From Odobenus rosmarus divergens (taxonomy: Eukaryota; Chordata; Mammalia; Carnivora; Odobenidae), in the NCBI RefSeq assembly GCF_000321225.1, contig NW_004450398.1:1260675-1324674 (forward strand): a DNA stretch of 64,000 nt, read 5' to 3'. Below are positions 10,755-21,169 of the stretch, piece after piece. A program made the translations under genes and the position numbers. A model generated the notes under the pieces. That model searched no databases, was not told where the DNA came from, and saw only the letters and a program-made list of their open reading frames with translations. Numbering within the stretch: the stretch's first letter is position 1; the number at the start of each line of letters is the position of its first letter.

Positions 10755-11176
10755 GAAAAGCCATCGCTCCTTAACTGTATCTTAATTACTTGTAATGGTC
10801 CCAAACCGAAAGCCTACCTATCCATCAGTGAGGGAATAAACTGGAATCCCCAGTATGGGGATACCCCATAAAAAAGAACAAACTATTGATACTCAAAACA
10901 AATGGAAGAATATGAAGATAATTTTCCTCAATGAAAGAAGAGAAAGAATACAGAACTGCAGGACGCCATATATAAATAAATAAACTGCGGTAACAGAAAG
11001 TGGATTAGTGGTTGCCTGCGTATAGAGGAGAGAGAAGTGTAGATTACAAAGGGGCACAAGGACACTTCTGACAGTGATGGGTGGGGTTTTTATGTTATTT
11101 GTGCTGATGCTTTCACTGATACGTGTATATATGGCCCAAAGCCGTCGACTGTATGTTTGAACTGGTGCAGTCTTTT

Positions 11177-11573
11177 CCCTCATTTCTACCTCCACGAAGC
11201 TGTGAAGAAAGAAGCATAGAGTGATTTTAGGCAGCGTTTCCCGTCTTTGCTGATAGATTAGGAAGCCCTGGGTGCTGGGGAAAGTCTATTCTCCTGGTCC
11301 CACTGCCAGAGCCCCTGTGAAGCACCAGGTGAACTGTGCTTTCAACAAGGGACTTGGGAAACACGGGTGTAAAGTGGGTGGGAGCCAAGAACGAGGCCTC
11401 CCTCCTCTTGACCAAACCATCATCAGCTGAAGCCAAATGAAAACACCAGCATCAAGAGCCAGGGGGAAACCATCAGGATTTCCTGGCTTTTCACCCAGAT
11501 TCGTAAGTACCGCTTAACAGTGTTCCACCAGCCTCTCCTGGAAAGAGTTTTCTCAGCCCCTCGGCATCTTCTA
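11177..11573 (+). repeat. BCAR4 5' conversion tract, unit B copy
   Basis: These 397 bp match 18,202-18,597 with only four substitutions and one single-base indel by eye. Sequence on both sides is paralogous but clearly more diverged. The tract contains a perfect splice donor GTAAGT at 11,503-11,508, so it probably includes a non-coding 5' exon and perhaps the promoter of BCAR4. The reverse-strand open frame within it is treated as chance. Confidence 0.85.
11503..11508 (+). promoter_or_regulatory. BCAR4: Putative donor of BCAR4 non-coding 5' exon
   Basis: Consensus GTAAGT after cacccagattc. It is conserved at 18,527-18,532 in unit C. Unit A has a weaker GT at the aligned place. The exon start is not determinable from sequence alone. 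Confidence 0.5.
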
Positions 11574-12027
11574 GGATTGGATATATAGGCAGAAAGCCAA
11601 GCTCATGGGTAAAATGCCAGTTACCCAATCAGATCCTACTCCCCATAAGAGACACCCCAAGAGCTGCATTTGGCGTTTCACTGGGGAGGAGGTTGCTGTT
11701 TGTTGTTAAGGAGATTCATTTAATCAGGTAAAGGAAACCACATTGTTAAAAAATACAAGTTGTGCTGTGTTCGGAAGTCATAAAAATTCTTTGCTGTTGT
11801 TGCTACCAGGTGAGGTCAGGTATGTTTTTCATAGAAACTAAAGCAGTCCTGTTCACATACATCAAAATAGGGGAAGAGAAAGAGTCTGGTTAGACCTGCG
11901 TCACTGAGTTCTGTGAACTTCGTCAAGGTTACATGCCAAGATCACATAATGATCTTTTATCCAGTTATTCTTACTGAGCTGGCAATCCACTAATTCTTCC
12001 ATTTTTTGTTAAGAATAAGAGACATCT

Positions 12028-12180
12028 GGGGCACCTGGGTGGCTCAGTGGTTAAGCGTCTGCCTTCGGCTCAGGTTGTGGTCCCAGGGTCCTGGGATCGA
12101 GCCCCTGCATCGGGCTCCCTGCTCGGCGGGAAGCCTGCGTCTCCCTCTCCCTCTGCCTCCTCCCCCCTGCTTGTGTTCCA
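12028..12180 (+). mobile_element. Carnivore SINE, 3'-truncated
   Basis: Plus-strand copy starting ggggcacctgggtggc that ends after cttgtgttcca without an A-tail. Confidence 0.88.
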
Positions 12181-12736
12181 ACCAAAGCTGGGTTTCCTCG
12201 TGGCTCTATCCTTAACTCTGCCCCTCACAAGGGGCCCCTTTGAAGTCTGGTGAATTCGAGAAACCCCTTTCAGTTCACTCAGGCCAGGACAAGAGCATCC
12301 ATGGGAAACACCTGCAAGCTTTCTTCCCTCTTGCGCGTCAAACCCTGCTCCCAGTTCCTCCCAGTAGCAGAGGAGGTGAGAACAGGACCCCACGCTGGAG
12401 GGCAAAGCTCTCCCTTCCGCTTCGTCTGAAGCGCATGTTGATTTTAGCGTGTATTCTGTTACATCCGAGTTTCAGTTAAAGCTCTTGCTCTGTGTTCCGT
12501 TTCATGCGTACCTGAATTAGCACAGCAATCTTCAACATGCCACCAAATACTATTGCTTTTCCCTTAAAATGCAATGTATATTCTGGGTCTTTAAGTGTTT
12601 CTAGCAAACCTCAGGACTAGCTGGTATACCCAATGCAGTCATGGTCTTTCTGGAAATGATCCAGAAGTTTGTGATAGATGGCTTCTTGAAGGTTATAGGA
12701 AGAAATAGTTAAAGGAAATAAAAAATATTTTTATAT

Positions 12737-12908
12737 TGGTGGTACAGTCAGTTGGGCATCCGATTCTTGGTTTTGGCTCAGGTTGTGATCTCAGGGTCAT
12801 GCGATGGAGCCCTTTGTTGGGCTCTGTGCTCAGCAAGGAGTCTGCTTGAGATTCTCTCTCCCCCTGTCCCTCCCTTCTGCTCTCTCAAACAAACAAATAA
12901 ATCTTAAT
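12737..12908 (+). mobile_element. Carnivore SINE (diverged)
   Basis: Plus-strand copy with a damaged head, recognisable from ttggctcaggttgtgatctc, ending aaataaatctta. Confidence 0.82.
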
Positions 12909-13153
12909 ACATGTATATGTATTAGCTCTCCTCCTGGATTTTCTGGCAATCTTTGGAAGTTCACTCCCAGATTGTCCAGAAACTAGTTATTTGCCACCAT
13001 CAGGACACTTGATAACTCATATGAACATAATTAAAAACTTGATCATGAGGACTGTCATGCCGAATGTGGAGATGGGTTTCTGGTCAACCCTTTAAAAAAA
13101 AAAAAATCTAACTTTAACTTTTTCCTACGCATCCTCCTGCAGATAAGATCATC

Positions 13154-13516
13154 ATGATTCCAGCAACTCAAGCTCATCGTCTGAGGACCTGGTTTTCAAT
13201 AATAACACAACAAGGGTTTTCACGTAGATGCTCCAAACGCTTCTGTTTGTTCTACACTGGACTGATAATTTTGCTTCTTGAAATTGTTGTGGTGGCTTTG
13301 TTCTCTGATCAGTTTCCTTCCATTGTCTCGATGACAATGCTGGTTTCTGGCATTGTTTTTGTTATCATTACTGGAGGGATAGCCTTGTATGAATTACGCC
13401 ACAACTCCCAGGAATACACCACCCTGGGACTAGAAGAAGGAACGGAGTGTGGCACTGCCCAGAGTCGTGCTGAGGATTCCGACAGGGAAGTAGCAGTGGC
13501 CGTCACCCGGCTATAA
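13154..13516 (+). CDS. BCAR4: BCAR4, small two-transmembrane protein (intact copy)
   Basis: This is a 120-residue ORF in one exon that starts at acceptor ctcctgcag (AG 13,141-13,142); the ATG is the first in the exon. Residues 1-30 are basic and contain RRCSKR. Residues 31-50 and about 58-79 form two hydrophobic segments (FYTGLIILLLEIVVVALF and SGIVFVIITGGIALY). The tail 81-120 is hydrophilic and acidic. It fits the BCAR4 family: a small membrane-type protein of about this length, described as oocyte- and early-embryo-expressed in cattle, while human BCAR4 is mostly studied as a cancer-associated lncRNA. The location between RSL1D1 and ZC3H7A supports this strongly. It is the only intact copy of three. 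Molecular function is not known from sequence. A 5' non-coding exon probably lies near 11,200-11,502. Confidence 0.83.
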   Translation: MIPATQAHRLRTWFSIITQQGFSRRCSKRFCLFYTGLIILLLEIVVVALFSDQFPSIVSMTMLVSGIVFVIITGGIALYELRHNSQEYTTLGLEEGTECGTAQSRAEDSDREVAVAVTRL

Positions 13517-13587
13517 GACTACATTAAACCTGGATACCTCGGAGCCTTTTAGCCGTCCGAAAGTTCTATGAGTATTGCTTAAGTAGA

Positions 13588-13593
13588 AATAAA
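13588..13593 (+). terminator. BCAR4: BCAR4 polyadenylation signal
   Basis: AATAAA 71 bp after the stop, followed by a TG-rich stretch (tttgttgcctgagtgtggg). Confidence 0.8.
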
Positions 13594-13666
13594 CTCTGGC
13601 TTCTAAAAAGCTTTGTTGCCTGAGTGTGGGATGTTCTTATTCCCTCTTGCCTTTATGAACTCTTTT

Positions 13667-13833
13667 TTTTTTTAATAATTTTTTTATTGTTATGTTAACC
13701 ACCATACATTACATCATTAGTTTTTGATGCAGTGTTCCATGATTCATTGTTTATGCATAACACCCAGTGCTCCACACAGAATGTGCCCTCTTTAATACCC
13801 ATCACCAGGCTAACCCATCCCCCCACCCCCCTA
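13667..13833 (-). mobile_element. 5'-truncated L1 tail
   Basis: This is an antisense carnivore L1 3' end: poly-T followed by gttaaccaccatacattaca and gtgctccacacagaatgtgc. A perfect 17-bp target-site duplication (cctttatgaactctttt) occupies 13,650-13,666 and 13,834-13,850. The insertion splits the BCAR4 3' flank of unit B. Confidence 0.92.
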
Positions 13834-14880
13834 CCTTTATGAACTCTTTTAAGAAGTCCTCTCTCTCAAATTCATGTCTGGTGAAGGAAAGAGTCTCCCC
13901 CTGCTTGTTTCTACAGCTCCTAAACGTTTTACCGTCTTCCTAGCACCACTGAAGATCCAGTTGCTGCCCCTTATTCTGGCTGTTCTTGTCAACTCCTGCG
14001 GATTTCAATGTCCACGCAGGTGCCCAGCCTCCTTCACCTGCACTGTCCCGTTCTTTCCCCATCAGATACCCACCTCTGTGGTCATGTTTTGTATCTTACC
14101 ATAAACGCCAGACCCCTGAAACATCATTTTTGGTCCCTCAATCCCTCGCCATGCATTCTTCCCCACCACACACACCTCACCTATCATTCCTGATGGCTTT
14201 GTGTCCTGCCCCTCACTTGACAGCTCTCCATCGTGATGAATTGTCAAACCCTTGGATGTCACTGGCTCCTCACTCTCCCACAGTGCCTTCATTTGCTTCT
14301 TGTCCCATTGGGGCTCCTTCCTGAGGTCCAAGAAAACCAGAGCCAGACAGTAGTTAAGGTGGTAAAGACAGATTTCCCTCAGGAACCATGACGATAGTGG
14401 AAAAGAGATCTCCATGTAGAGGTGGGCTCAACTCGCAATGCAACAAGGACAAGTGGGGATTTCTAGCCCAGGACCAGGATGGGTGGGTGGGACCTCACAG
14501 AGAGAAAAGCATGCAAGTAAAGGGGGACTCCTGCTGGAGGCAAGCCAGGTGCTCTGACATGGTGGGGAGGATGGTGGGGTTGGGGGAATTTGATCAACTC
14601 TGGAGGGTGGGAGTTCCCCACTATACCAGCCCAGCAAGACTCTTGCTAAAATTGGACAAATACAGAGACAGACTCGAAAGTGCTACCGCAGAGTCCTACC
14701 TGGGAATAGGATTCAGAGGAGCCTCTCTAAAGTTTGGTTAAGGAGAGACTCTGTCATTGGAAATACCCCCAATTTTTCACCCCTTTTAAATCTACAGCTC
14801 TGAGGACATAGGAACCTGACAAACTATCCACTGTCGATAGCCCCAAACATCTTAGAGCAAATCAAACAAAAAGGTTGACT

Positions 14881-15252
14881 GGGGGGCTCCTGGGGGGCTC
14901 AGTCGGTTGGGCGTCTGCCTTTGGCTTAGGTCATGATCTCAGGGTCCTGGGATCGGGTCCCACATCGGGCTCTTTGCTCAGTGGGGAATCTGCTTCTCCC
15001 TCTCCCTCTGTGCTTTCCCTCTGTCTCTCAAATAAAATATTTTTTAAGATTTTACTTATTTATTTGATAGAGAGCACAAGCAGGGGGAGTGGTAGAGGGA
15101 GAGGGAGAAGCAGGGGCCCCCCCCCCTGCTGAGCAGGGAGCCCAACGCAGGGCTCAATTCCAGGACTCTGGGATCATGACCCGAGCCAAAGGCATACGCT
15201 TAACCCACTGAGCCACCCAGGCCTACCCCTCAAATAAAATCTTAAAAAAAAA
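14881..15252 (+). mobile_element. Carnivore SINE interrupted by another SINE
   Basis: Outer plus-strand copy flanked by aaaaggttgactgg. Its 3' AAATAAAAT region is interrupted at 15,040-15,229 by a second copy; the tail resumes at 15,230. Confidence 0.92.
15040..15229 (-). mobile_element. Nested carnivore SINE
   Basis: Minus-strand copy inserted in the tail of the outer SINE; target-site duplication tcaaataaaat on both sides. Confidence 0.92.
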
Positions 15253-15762
15253 AGGTTGACTGGTTTCTTTTAAACTCATGATCATTCCCTATTTCTGTCC
15301 TTCCTTTTGAATGTGTCCCCCATGCCTTCAGCCCTATTGAAGATTGGAAGATGGTTTCTTAATATAATTGGCCAAAGAACATTCCTTCCTTCTCCTTTGA
15401 CTGACACGTGGGGTCCCACAAGGAAAACGATCACTATGTCTCCTCCTCTCCCTAGGAGTCACTTTCAGCAGTCAAAGCCCTACCCAGTAGCCCCCCATTG
15501 CCTCACCCTGAAATAGGAAGGCAGAGTTCCAGAAACTAGACCCTTTGGGGAATGTGTCTGCCATGATGGGCAAACTTAGAAGGTGTTAGAGGACACGGAG
15601 ACCATGCAGGGAGCAGCAAGAGGAGGAAATGGTCTTTCAATTTGCAATTAACATTTTCAGACATGAGGGAAACCTAGTGTAGAAATGAAGTTAAGTATAG
15701 GGGATTATGAAGGATCAATAACAAACAGCAAGGGCTCTTGGAACTTAAAAAATGATGGCAAA

Positions 15763-15953
15763 GGGGTGTCTGGGTGGCTCAGTTGGTTGAGTGTCCGACT
15801 TGATTTCAGCCCAGGTGATGATCTCAGGGTCCTGGGACCGAGCCCTAAGTCAGGCTCTGCGCTGGGGTAGTGTCTGCTTGAGATTCTTCCTCTCCCTCTC
15901 TGCCCCTTCCCCTGCTCACGTGTATGCACTATCAATAAATGAATAAAATCTTT
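15763..15953 (+). mobile_element. Carnivore SINE
   Basis: Plus-strand copy starting ggggtgtctgggtggc; flanked by aaaaaatgatgg. Confidence 0.92.
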
Positions 15954-16167
15954 TAAAAAATGATGGGAGATATTAAAACACCAAATCTCTGGCTGATAAA
16001 AACTTGAGAAGAACCATCTATAATGGGAAAACTGAAACAATATCCAACAATAGGTAATTACAAAAAAAAAAAGATACAGAAAGACAATAAGACATTTTAC
16101 TGTCCCTAAAACTGATATCATAAGGAAGCAAAGCTAACAGGAAATTACATTAATGGTAATTGTTTCT

Positions 16168-16380
16168 TTTTTTTTTTAAAGATTTTATTTATTTATTTAT
16201 TTATTTGACAGAGAGAGAGAGACACAGTGAGAGAGGGAACACAAGTAGGGTGGAGCGGGAGAGGGAGGAGGAGGCTTCCTGCGGAGCAGGAAGCCCGATG
16301 CGGGGCTCGATCCCAGGATCCTGAGGTCGTGACCCGAGCCGAAGGCAGACGCTTAACCATCTGAGCCACCCAGGTGCCCC
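16168..16380 (-). mobile_element. Carnivore SINE
   Basis: Minus-strand full-length copy; target-site duplication aatggtaattgtttct. Confidence 0.95.
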
Positions 16381-16855
16381 AATGGTAATTGTTTCTGAGC
16401 AGTGAGGTAAGTAGTGATCTTTGCTTCTAGTCGAATCTTATGGAATTTTCTGAAATTTCACCAAGGCTTCTGTATGATATTGTAATTTAAAAAACCCTAA
16501 CTGGTTATGTATATATAACATCACTATCCTGGTGACTCAGTGAAAGTTTACAGGAAATGAAAATACATTCCCAAAGGAAAAAAAAAATACATTTTCATAC
16601 AGGCCATATCATGGTATTGTTTTAAAAACAATTATAAGCTTTTTTCTTGGCTTTTCCATCATTGAAATGGGGACAACTCCCCATGATATTTCAAAAATGT
16701 CTTCCACTGCTGAGATGGAATATCTATAAAAAAATAGTATCCAAAACCCAGGAACTCTCAAACATGAGGGTCATTGATTTTTGATGGGTTTATTCTCCTC
16801 AAATTACCAGTCTATAGTTTTTCAAGTTTTTGTTAATAAAATGTTTTTCTCCCCC

Positions 16856-16931
16856 CCCCTTTTTTTAAGTAGGTTCCACACTCTGAGATCAAGAATCGCA
16901 TACTGTACAGACTAAGCCAGTCAGGTATCCC
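16856..16931 (-). mobile_element. SINE fragment (old type)
   Basis: Minus-strand remnant with poly-T, agtaggttccacactctgag and a decayed head. Confidence 0.68.
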
Positions 16932-17052
16932 TGAAATTTCTTTTTTAATTAAAAGAAAAAAGAGTAAACTGTTATTTATCCTCTCTTTAATTACTTAAAT
17001 TACTTTAATGGCCCCAAAGTAACCTAAATATTTATAAAAGAGGGAACAATAA

Positions 17053-17157
17053 GGGGATGCCTGGCTGGCTCAGTCAGTGGAGTGTGTGACTCTTAATCTT
17101 GGAGTTGTGAGTTCGAGCCCCACATTGGGTATAGAGATTACTTAAAAATGTTTTTTA
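17053..17157 (+). mobile_element. Short tRNA-like SINE (old type)
   Basis: Plus-strand head ggggatgcctggctggctc, box B-like gagttcgagcccc and a short A-rich tail. Confidence 0.8.
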
Positions 17158-17354
17158 AGGGATGCCTGGGTGGCTCAGTTGGTTAAACGTCTGCCTTCAG
17201 CTCAGGTCATGATCCCAGAGTTCTGGAATCGAGGCCCACGTCGGGCTCCCTTGCTCAGCGGGAAGCCTGCTTCTCCCTCTCCCACTCCCCCTACTTGTGC
17301 TCTCTCTCTCTCTCCCTCTCTGACAAATAAATGAATAAAATCTTTAAAAAATGT
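17158..17354 (+). mobile_element. Carnivore SINE
   Basis: Plus-strand copy inserted at the end of the preceding old SINE; ends aaataaatgaataaaatc and A-tail. Confidence 0.9.
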
Positions 17355-17355
17355 T

Positions 17356-17574
17356 TTTTTTAAAAGATTTATTTATTTGAGAGAGAGAGCGCGAGCGTGC
17401 ACTTACGCGAGTATGAGTGAGGGGGTGGGGGCAGAGGACAAGGGAGAGAATCTCAAGCAGACTTCAGGCTGAGCACAGAGCCTAATACGGGGCTCGATCT
17501 CACAACCCTGAGATCATGACCTGAGCTGAAACCAAGAGTTGGATGCTTAACTGACTGAGCCACTCAGGCGCCCC
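17356..17574 (-). mobile_element. Carnivore SINE (diverged)
   Basis: Minus-strand copy ending cactcaggcgcccc; the GA-rich region contains GCGAGCGTGC-like variants. Confidence 0.87.
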
Positions 17575-17731
17575 AAAAATAAAATCTTTAAAATAAAAAA
17601 ATAAAAATAAATAAAAGAGGGAACAGATAAACAGTGATAGACCCATACCGCGCAAAACTATTCAACATAAAGAACAGGCAACGGATACTCAAAACAACAT
17701 GGGTGAATTTCAAAATAATCACCCAAAACGA

Positions 17732-17940
17732 GGGGCACCTGGGTGGCTCAGTCGTTAAGCGTCTGCCTTCAGCTCAGGTCATGATCCCAGGGTCCTGGGA
17801 TCAAGCCCCGCATCAGGCTCCCTGCTCGGCGGGGAGCCTGCTTCTCCCTCCCCCACTCCCCCTGCTTGTGTTCCCTATCTCGCGCTCTCTCTCTCTCTGT
17901 CAAATAAATAAATAAAATCTTTAAAAAAAAATCTTAAAAA
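17732..17940 (+). mobile_element. Carnivore SINE
   Basis: Plus-strand copy; target-site duplication aatcacccaaaa. Confidence 0.95.
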
Positions 17941-18201
17941 AATCACCCAAAATGAAAGAAGCAAAATAGAAAAGATTACATACTTAATGCTGTTTATATA
18001 AAATGCAAAGCAATCTACAGTAACAAAAAGCAGATCAGTGGTAACTGGATATAGAGAGACAGGTATGGATTACTAAGGGGCACAAGAAAAGTTCCGGGAG
18101 CGATGGATGGGGGTTTTTCATCTTATTCCTGCTGATGCTTCATTGGTACGTACACAATTCAAAAGCCATCGATTGTATGCTTTGAACTGGTGCAGTCTTG
18201 T

Positions 18202-18597
18202 CCCTCATTTCTACCTCCACGAAGCTGTGAAGAAAGAAGCATAGAGTGATTTTAAGCAGCGTTTCCCGTCTTTGCTGATAGATTAGGAAGCCCTGGGTGT
18301 GGGGAAAGTCTATTCTCCTGGTCCCGCTGCCAGAGCCCCTGTGAAGCACCAGGTGAACTGTGCTTTCAACAAGGGACTTGGGAAACACGGGTGTAAAGTG
18401 GGTGGGAGCTAAGAAGGAGGCCTCCCTCCTCTTGACCAAACCATCATCAGCTGAAGCCAAATGAAAACACCAGCATCAAGAGCCAGGGGGAAACCATCAG
18501 GATTTCCTGGCTTTTCACCCAGATTCGTAAGTACCGCTTAACAGTGTTCCACCAGCCTCTCCTGGAAAGAGTTTTCTCAGCCCCTCGGCATCTTCTA
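18202..18597 (+). repeat. BCAR4 5' conversion tract, unit C copy
   Basis: Near-identical partner of 11,177-11,573, with the same donor GTAAGT at 18,527-18,532. Identity ends abruptly after tcttcta, where unit B continues ggattggat and unit C continues tgactgga. Confidence 0.85.
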
Positions 18598-19174
18598 TGA
18601 CTGGAAGAATTGGGAGAAAGCTAAGCTGATGGGTAAAAATGGTTTGCCATGAGAACCCACGTTATTCCAAATATCCAATCAAGATCCTATCTCCTATAAG
18701 AGAAGCCCAAAGAGCTGTGCCTGGCTGTTTCTATTGTGGATGCTCATTTTCTTATTACTAGGTGAGGTCACGGATGTCTCTTTAGGTTCATCGACCACTG
18801 CAATAACTTAGATGTTTCTTGTTATACCCTCTGTTTTTCTCTTGTTTTTCTTTCTTTATTTGTCAATGTTTTTTGTCTAGAAAGGATCTTAAATCCTTGT
18901 CTTCTATGTGGCTTTCAGCCTCCATTCCATTATATCTAGTATCATCTGTACTAGTTCTAGTCTAACAACCTCAAACATACCATCGAGTAATGCCGACACT
19001 CTCAAAACTGCAGTGTGTATCCTGGGTCTATACACATCCCTAAGCAAAGCTCAAGACTGTGGGCAATGCCCCAATTCAATACGGGTCTCTCTGGAAATCT
19101 TCCAGAAGTTTGTGATCGCTTCGTGGTGGTTATTGGAAGGAATATGGAAAGGAAATTAAGAATATAAATGAACC

Positions 19175-19371
19175 GGGTGCCTGGGTAGCTCAGTTGGTTA
19201 GACGACTGCCTTCGGCTCAGGTCATGATCCTGGAGTCCCAGGATCGAGTCCCGCATCGGGCTCCCTGCTCAGCAGGGAGTCTGCTTCTCCCTCTGACCCT
19301 CCCCCCTCTCATGTGCTCTCTCTCTGTCTCTCTCAAATAAATAAATAAATAAAATCTTAAAAAAAAAAAAA
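19175..19371 (+). mobile_element. Carnivore SINE
   Basis: Plus-strand copy with 16-bp target-site duplication agaatataaatgaacc. Confidence 0.95.
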
Positions 19372-19463
19372 GAATATAAATGAACCATCCCTAACTCCCT
19401 GGCAACCTTCTGTGCTCATCCTAACCTCCAGCCCTTTGACACCATTAGCATTTTGAGGTTTGT

Positions 19464-19538
19464 TTTTTTATTGTTTTTAAGTGGGTTCCATGTTGGGCAA
19501 GGAGCTGAAACCAAGAGCCTGAGCCACTCAGGTGCCCC
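19464..19538 (-). mobile_element. SINE fragment (old type)
   Basis: Minus-strand remnant ending gagccactcaggtgcccc. It sits where the N-terminal coding part of copy C would be expected. Confidence 0.75.
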
Positions 19539-19575
19539 AAATGTATCTTTTCTTTTTCTTTTTTTGGGGGGGGGG

Positions 19576-19864
19576 ATTACTCATTTTGCTTCTGGAACTT
19601 TCTGCAGTGGCTTTCTAATCTGATCACATACCTTTTTCTCTTGCAATGATATTGGCTGTTTCTAGAATTGTTTTTATTGTTATTACTGCAATGTTCACTT
19701 TGTATGAAGCATGTCAAAACTCAGAAAATTCATCCTTCAGCCTAGAAGAATTAGCAAATCTTAGAAATGCCCAGCGGCTTAGAAGTAACTATTCCCAGTA
19801 TTATGAAATGAAGCATCCACAGCAAGCACCTGACTACACGACACAATTGACTCATGAAAAATAG
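19576..19864 (+). pseudogene. BCAR4-like copy C, disrupted
   Basis: This is the remnant of the BCAR4 coding exon in unit C. Homology to copy B begins at ttactcattttgcttctgg (19,577) and runs to the stop at 19,862-19,864. The N-terminal 35 or so codons are missing and replaced by repeat debris. An in-frame TAA (19,616-19,618) interrupts the loop between the two hydrophobic segments, where B reads LFSD. After it the second hydrophobic segment (VSRIVFIVITAMFTLYE) and a longer, different tail stay open for 72 codons from ATG 19,646. AATAAA follows at 19,871. A truncated one-segment product from ATG 19,646 is formally possible, but pseudogene status is more likely. Confidence 0.78.
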
Positions 19865-19870
19865 AAAGGA

Positions 19871-19876
19871 AATAAA
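19871..19876 (+). terminator. Polyadenylation signal of BCAR4-like copy C
   Basis: AATAAA seven bases after the copy C stop, in the conserved position of the array. Confidence 0.6.
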
Positions 19877-20459
19877 TAACTTTGGGAAAAACTGAAAAGA
19901 CAGTTAATGATGTACCTTCAAAGAAAACACTATGTTCAGATAACACTGCTCAAATAACGTCACTGTGCGATTAATTAGAGCTTCCCAAGTGTTCTTATAC
20001 AGAGGGTATAATCCATATACCCGGTCCCTCCCCACAAAAGGGCTCAGAAATTAACAGTATATCAGTTTCATTTAAACATAGATGTGAAAATCTTTAATCA
20101 TTTATTAAAACTCAGCAGCAATTCATTGCAACCATAAGTAAAATGTTACAGGGAAAGCTTTTTCATGCGAAAGAAAAAGGCAAACCTCATGAGAAGTCCT
20201 GAAGGGTGTTTCCCTAACCCGAAGATATGAGCCTCATTCAACACCACAATGAAAGTTTCACCTAAAGGAAACGAAATATGATAAAGCACAGGAAAGAGGC
20301 AACTGTTACTTGCATTTATGACTACATACCTAGACTACCTAAGACTTCAGTAATAACCTTTTACAATGTAACATTTCAAGAAACTCTTAGAACTGGTATC
20401 CTTTCATGAGTGGACTAGATGTCAGACAAATATACAACCACTCATGGTTGACATTTGTT

Positions 20460-20700
20460 TACTCAACAAGCACTTACTAAGCGCTTGCTATCTGCTCTGA
20501 CAAATAATAAACCCCATCCCTGGTCTCACGACCCACAGATCCCAGCCATCGGAGATAAGCGGGCGCAGCAATTGACCACAGTCCTCCAGGGCTGGAGAGG
20601 ACCTTGAGCCCAACAGTGTCACTTACAGATGACGGAACACAGAGATTGAGTGACTTGCCCCTGGTCTCCCAGGGAGACACCCAAGGCTGTTCTCTTGGCT
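20460..20700. mobile_element. MIR-like relic
   Basis: Shows the typical MIR elements cacttactaagcgcttgct and acagatgacggaacacagag followed by gtgacttgcccctggtctcc. Old and diverged. Confidence 0.65.
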
Positions 20701-21169
20701 CCTTTCTCTCCCACACACTCAACGCTGGTTGATCACAACTACTTTCATATTCAAATGCCTCATAGACTGGTGATGCCCATCTGTGTTCTGCCCACACCCC
20801 TTTCCGTACATTTTCATGTGTCTCCCATCAGGTCCGGCCACCTGAAGAACCTCCAGGAGCTTCATCTCAGTATGTCTGAAACTTCATCACATGCCTCTAA
20901 ATATGCTTTTCTTTCTGTGACCCAATTTCTCCGCCATCAACCATGAGTCACCTGAGCCAGACACATGGGTACTATACAGGTTTACTCTTGGCAATAACAG
21001 CTTCTTTTTGTTCCTCACACATCGAGTCACCGGGTCCAGACATTTCTGTTTCCTTAATGTGTTCTGCGAACCCCCATCTGTATCACTGTCTCCCTCCTGT
21101 ACCCCTTAAATAGCTTCTTCTCTCCGTGAGACTCTTCTGTCCCATCACACCCATCCTCCACCTTACACA

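Larger units (their letters stand above)
10450..14330 (+). repeat. BCAR4 duplication unit B
   Basis: This is the middle unit, carrying the intact ORF. Its 5' part aligns with unit C from caagtttttgttaatgaaat at about 10,529 (C: about 16,825). Its 3' flank aligns with unit A up to the cluster around 14,200-14,310. Paralogous blocks are separated by independent SINE and L1 insertions, so the duplications predate most of those insertions. Confidence 0.8.
14331..16780. other. Intergenic between BCAR4 units B and C
   Basis: No gene was recognised. There are unique pieces at 14,331-14,880 and 15,253-15,760 and SINEs listed separately. The open frames at 13,874-14,741 fall on paralogous flank or unique DNA without coding features. 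Confidence 0.7.
16781..19900 (+). repeat. BCAR4 duplication unit C
   Basis: This third unit is paralogous to unit B in its 5' flank (for example caagtttttgttaataaaat), in the conversion tract, around 19,090 (ccagaagtttgtgatcgctt against ccagaagtttgtgatagatg at 12,661) and in the coding relic. It is broken into segments by several SINEs. Confidence 0.8.

Noticed and set aside
11227..11436. Minus-strand open frame, repeated at 18,254-18,460
   Set aside because: The same peptide appears twice only because the DNA tract is nearly identical. A one-base indel shifts the downstream frame between copies, and no family is recognised.
13874..14415. Overlapping open frames on both strands after BCAR4
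   Set aside because: They lie on flank DNA shared with unit A, and the peptides are not conserved between the two units.
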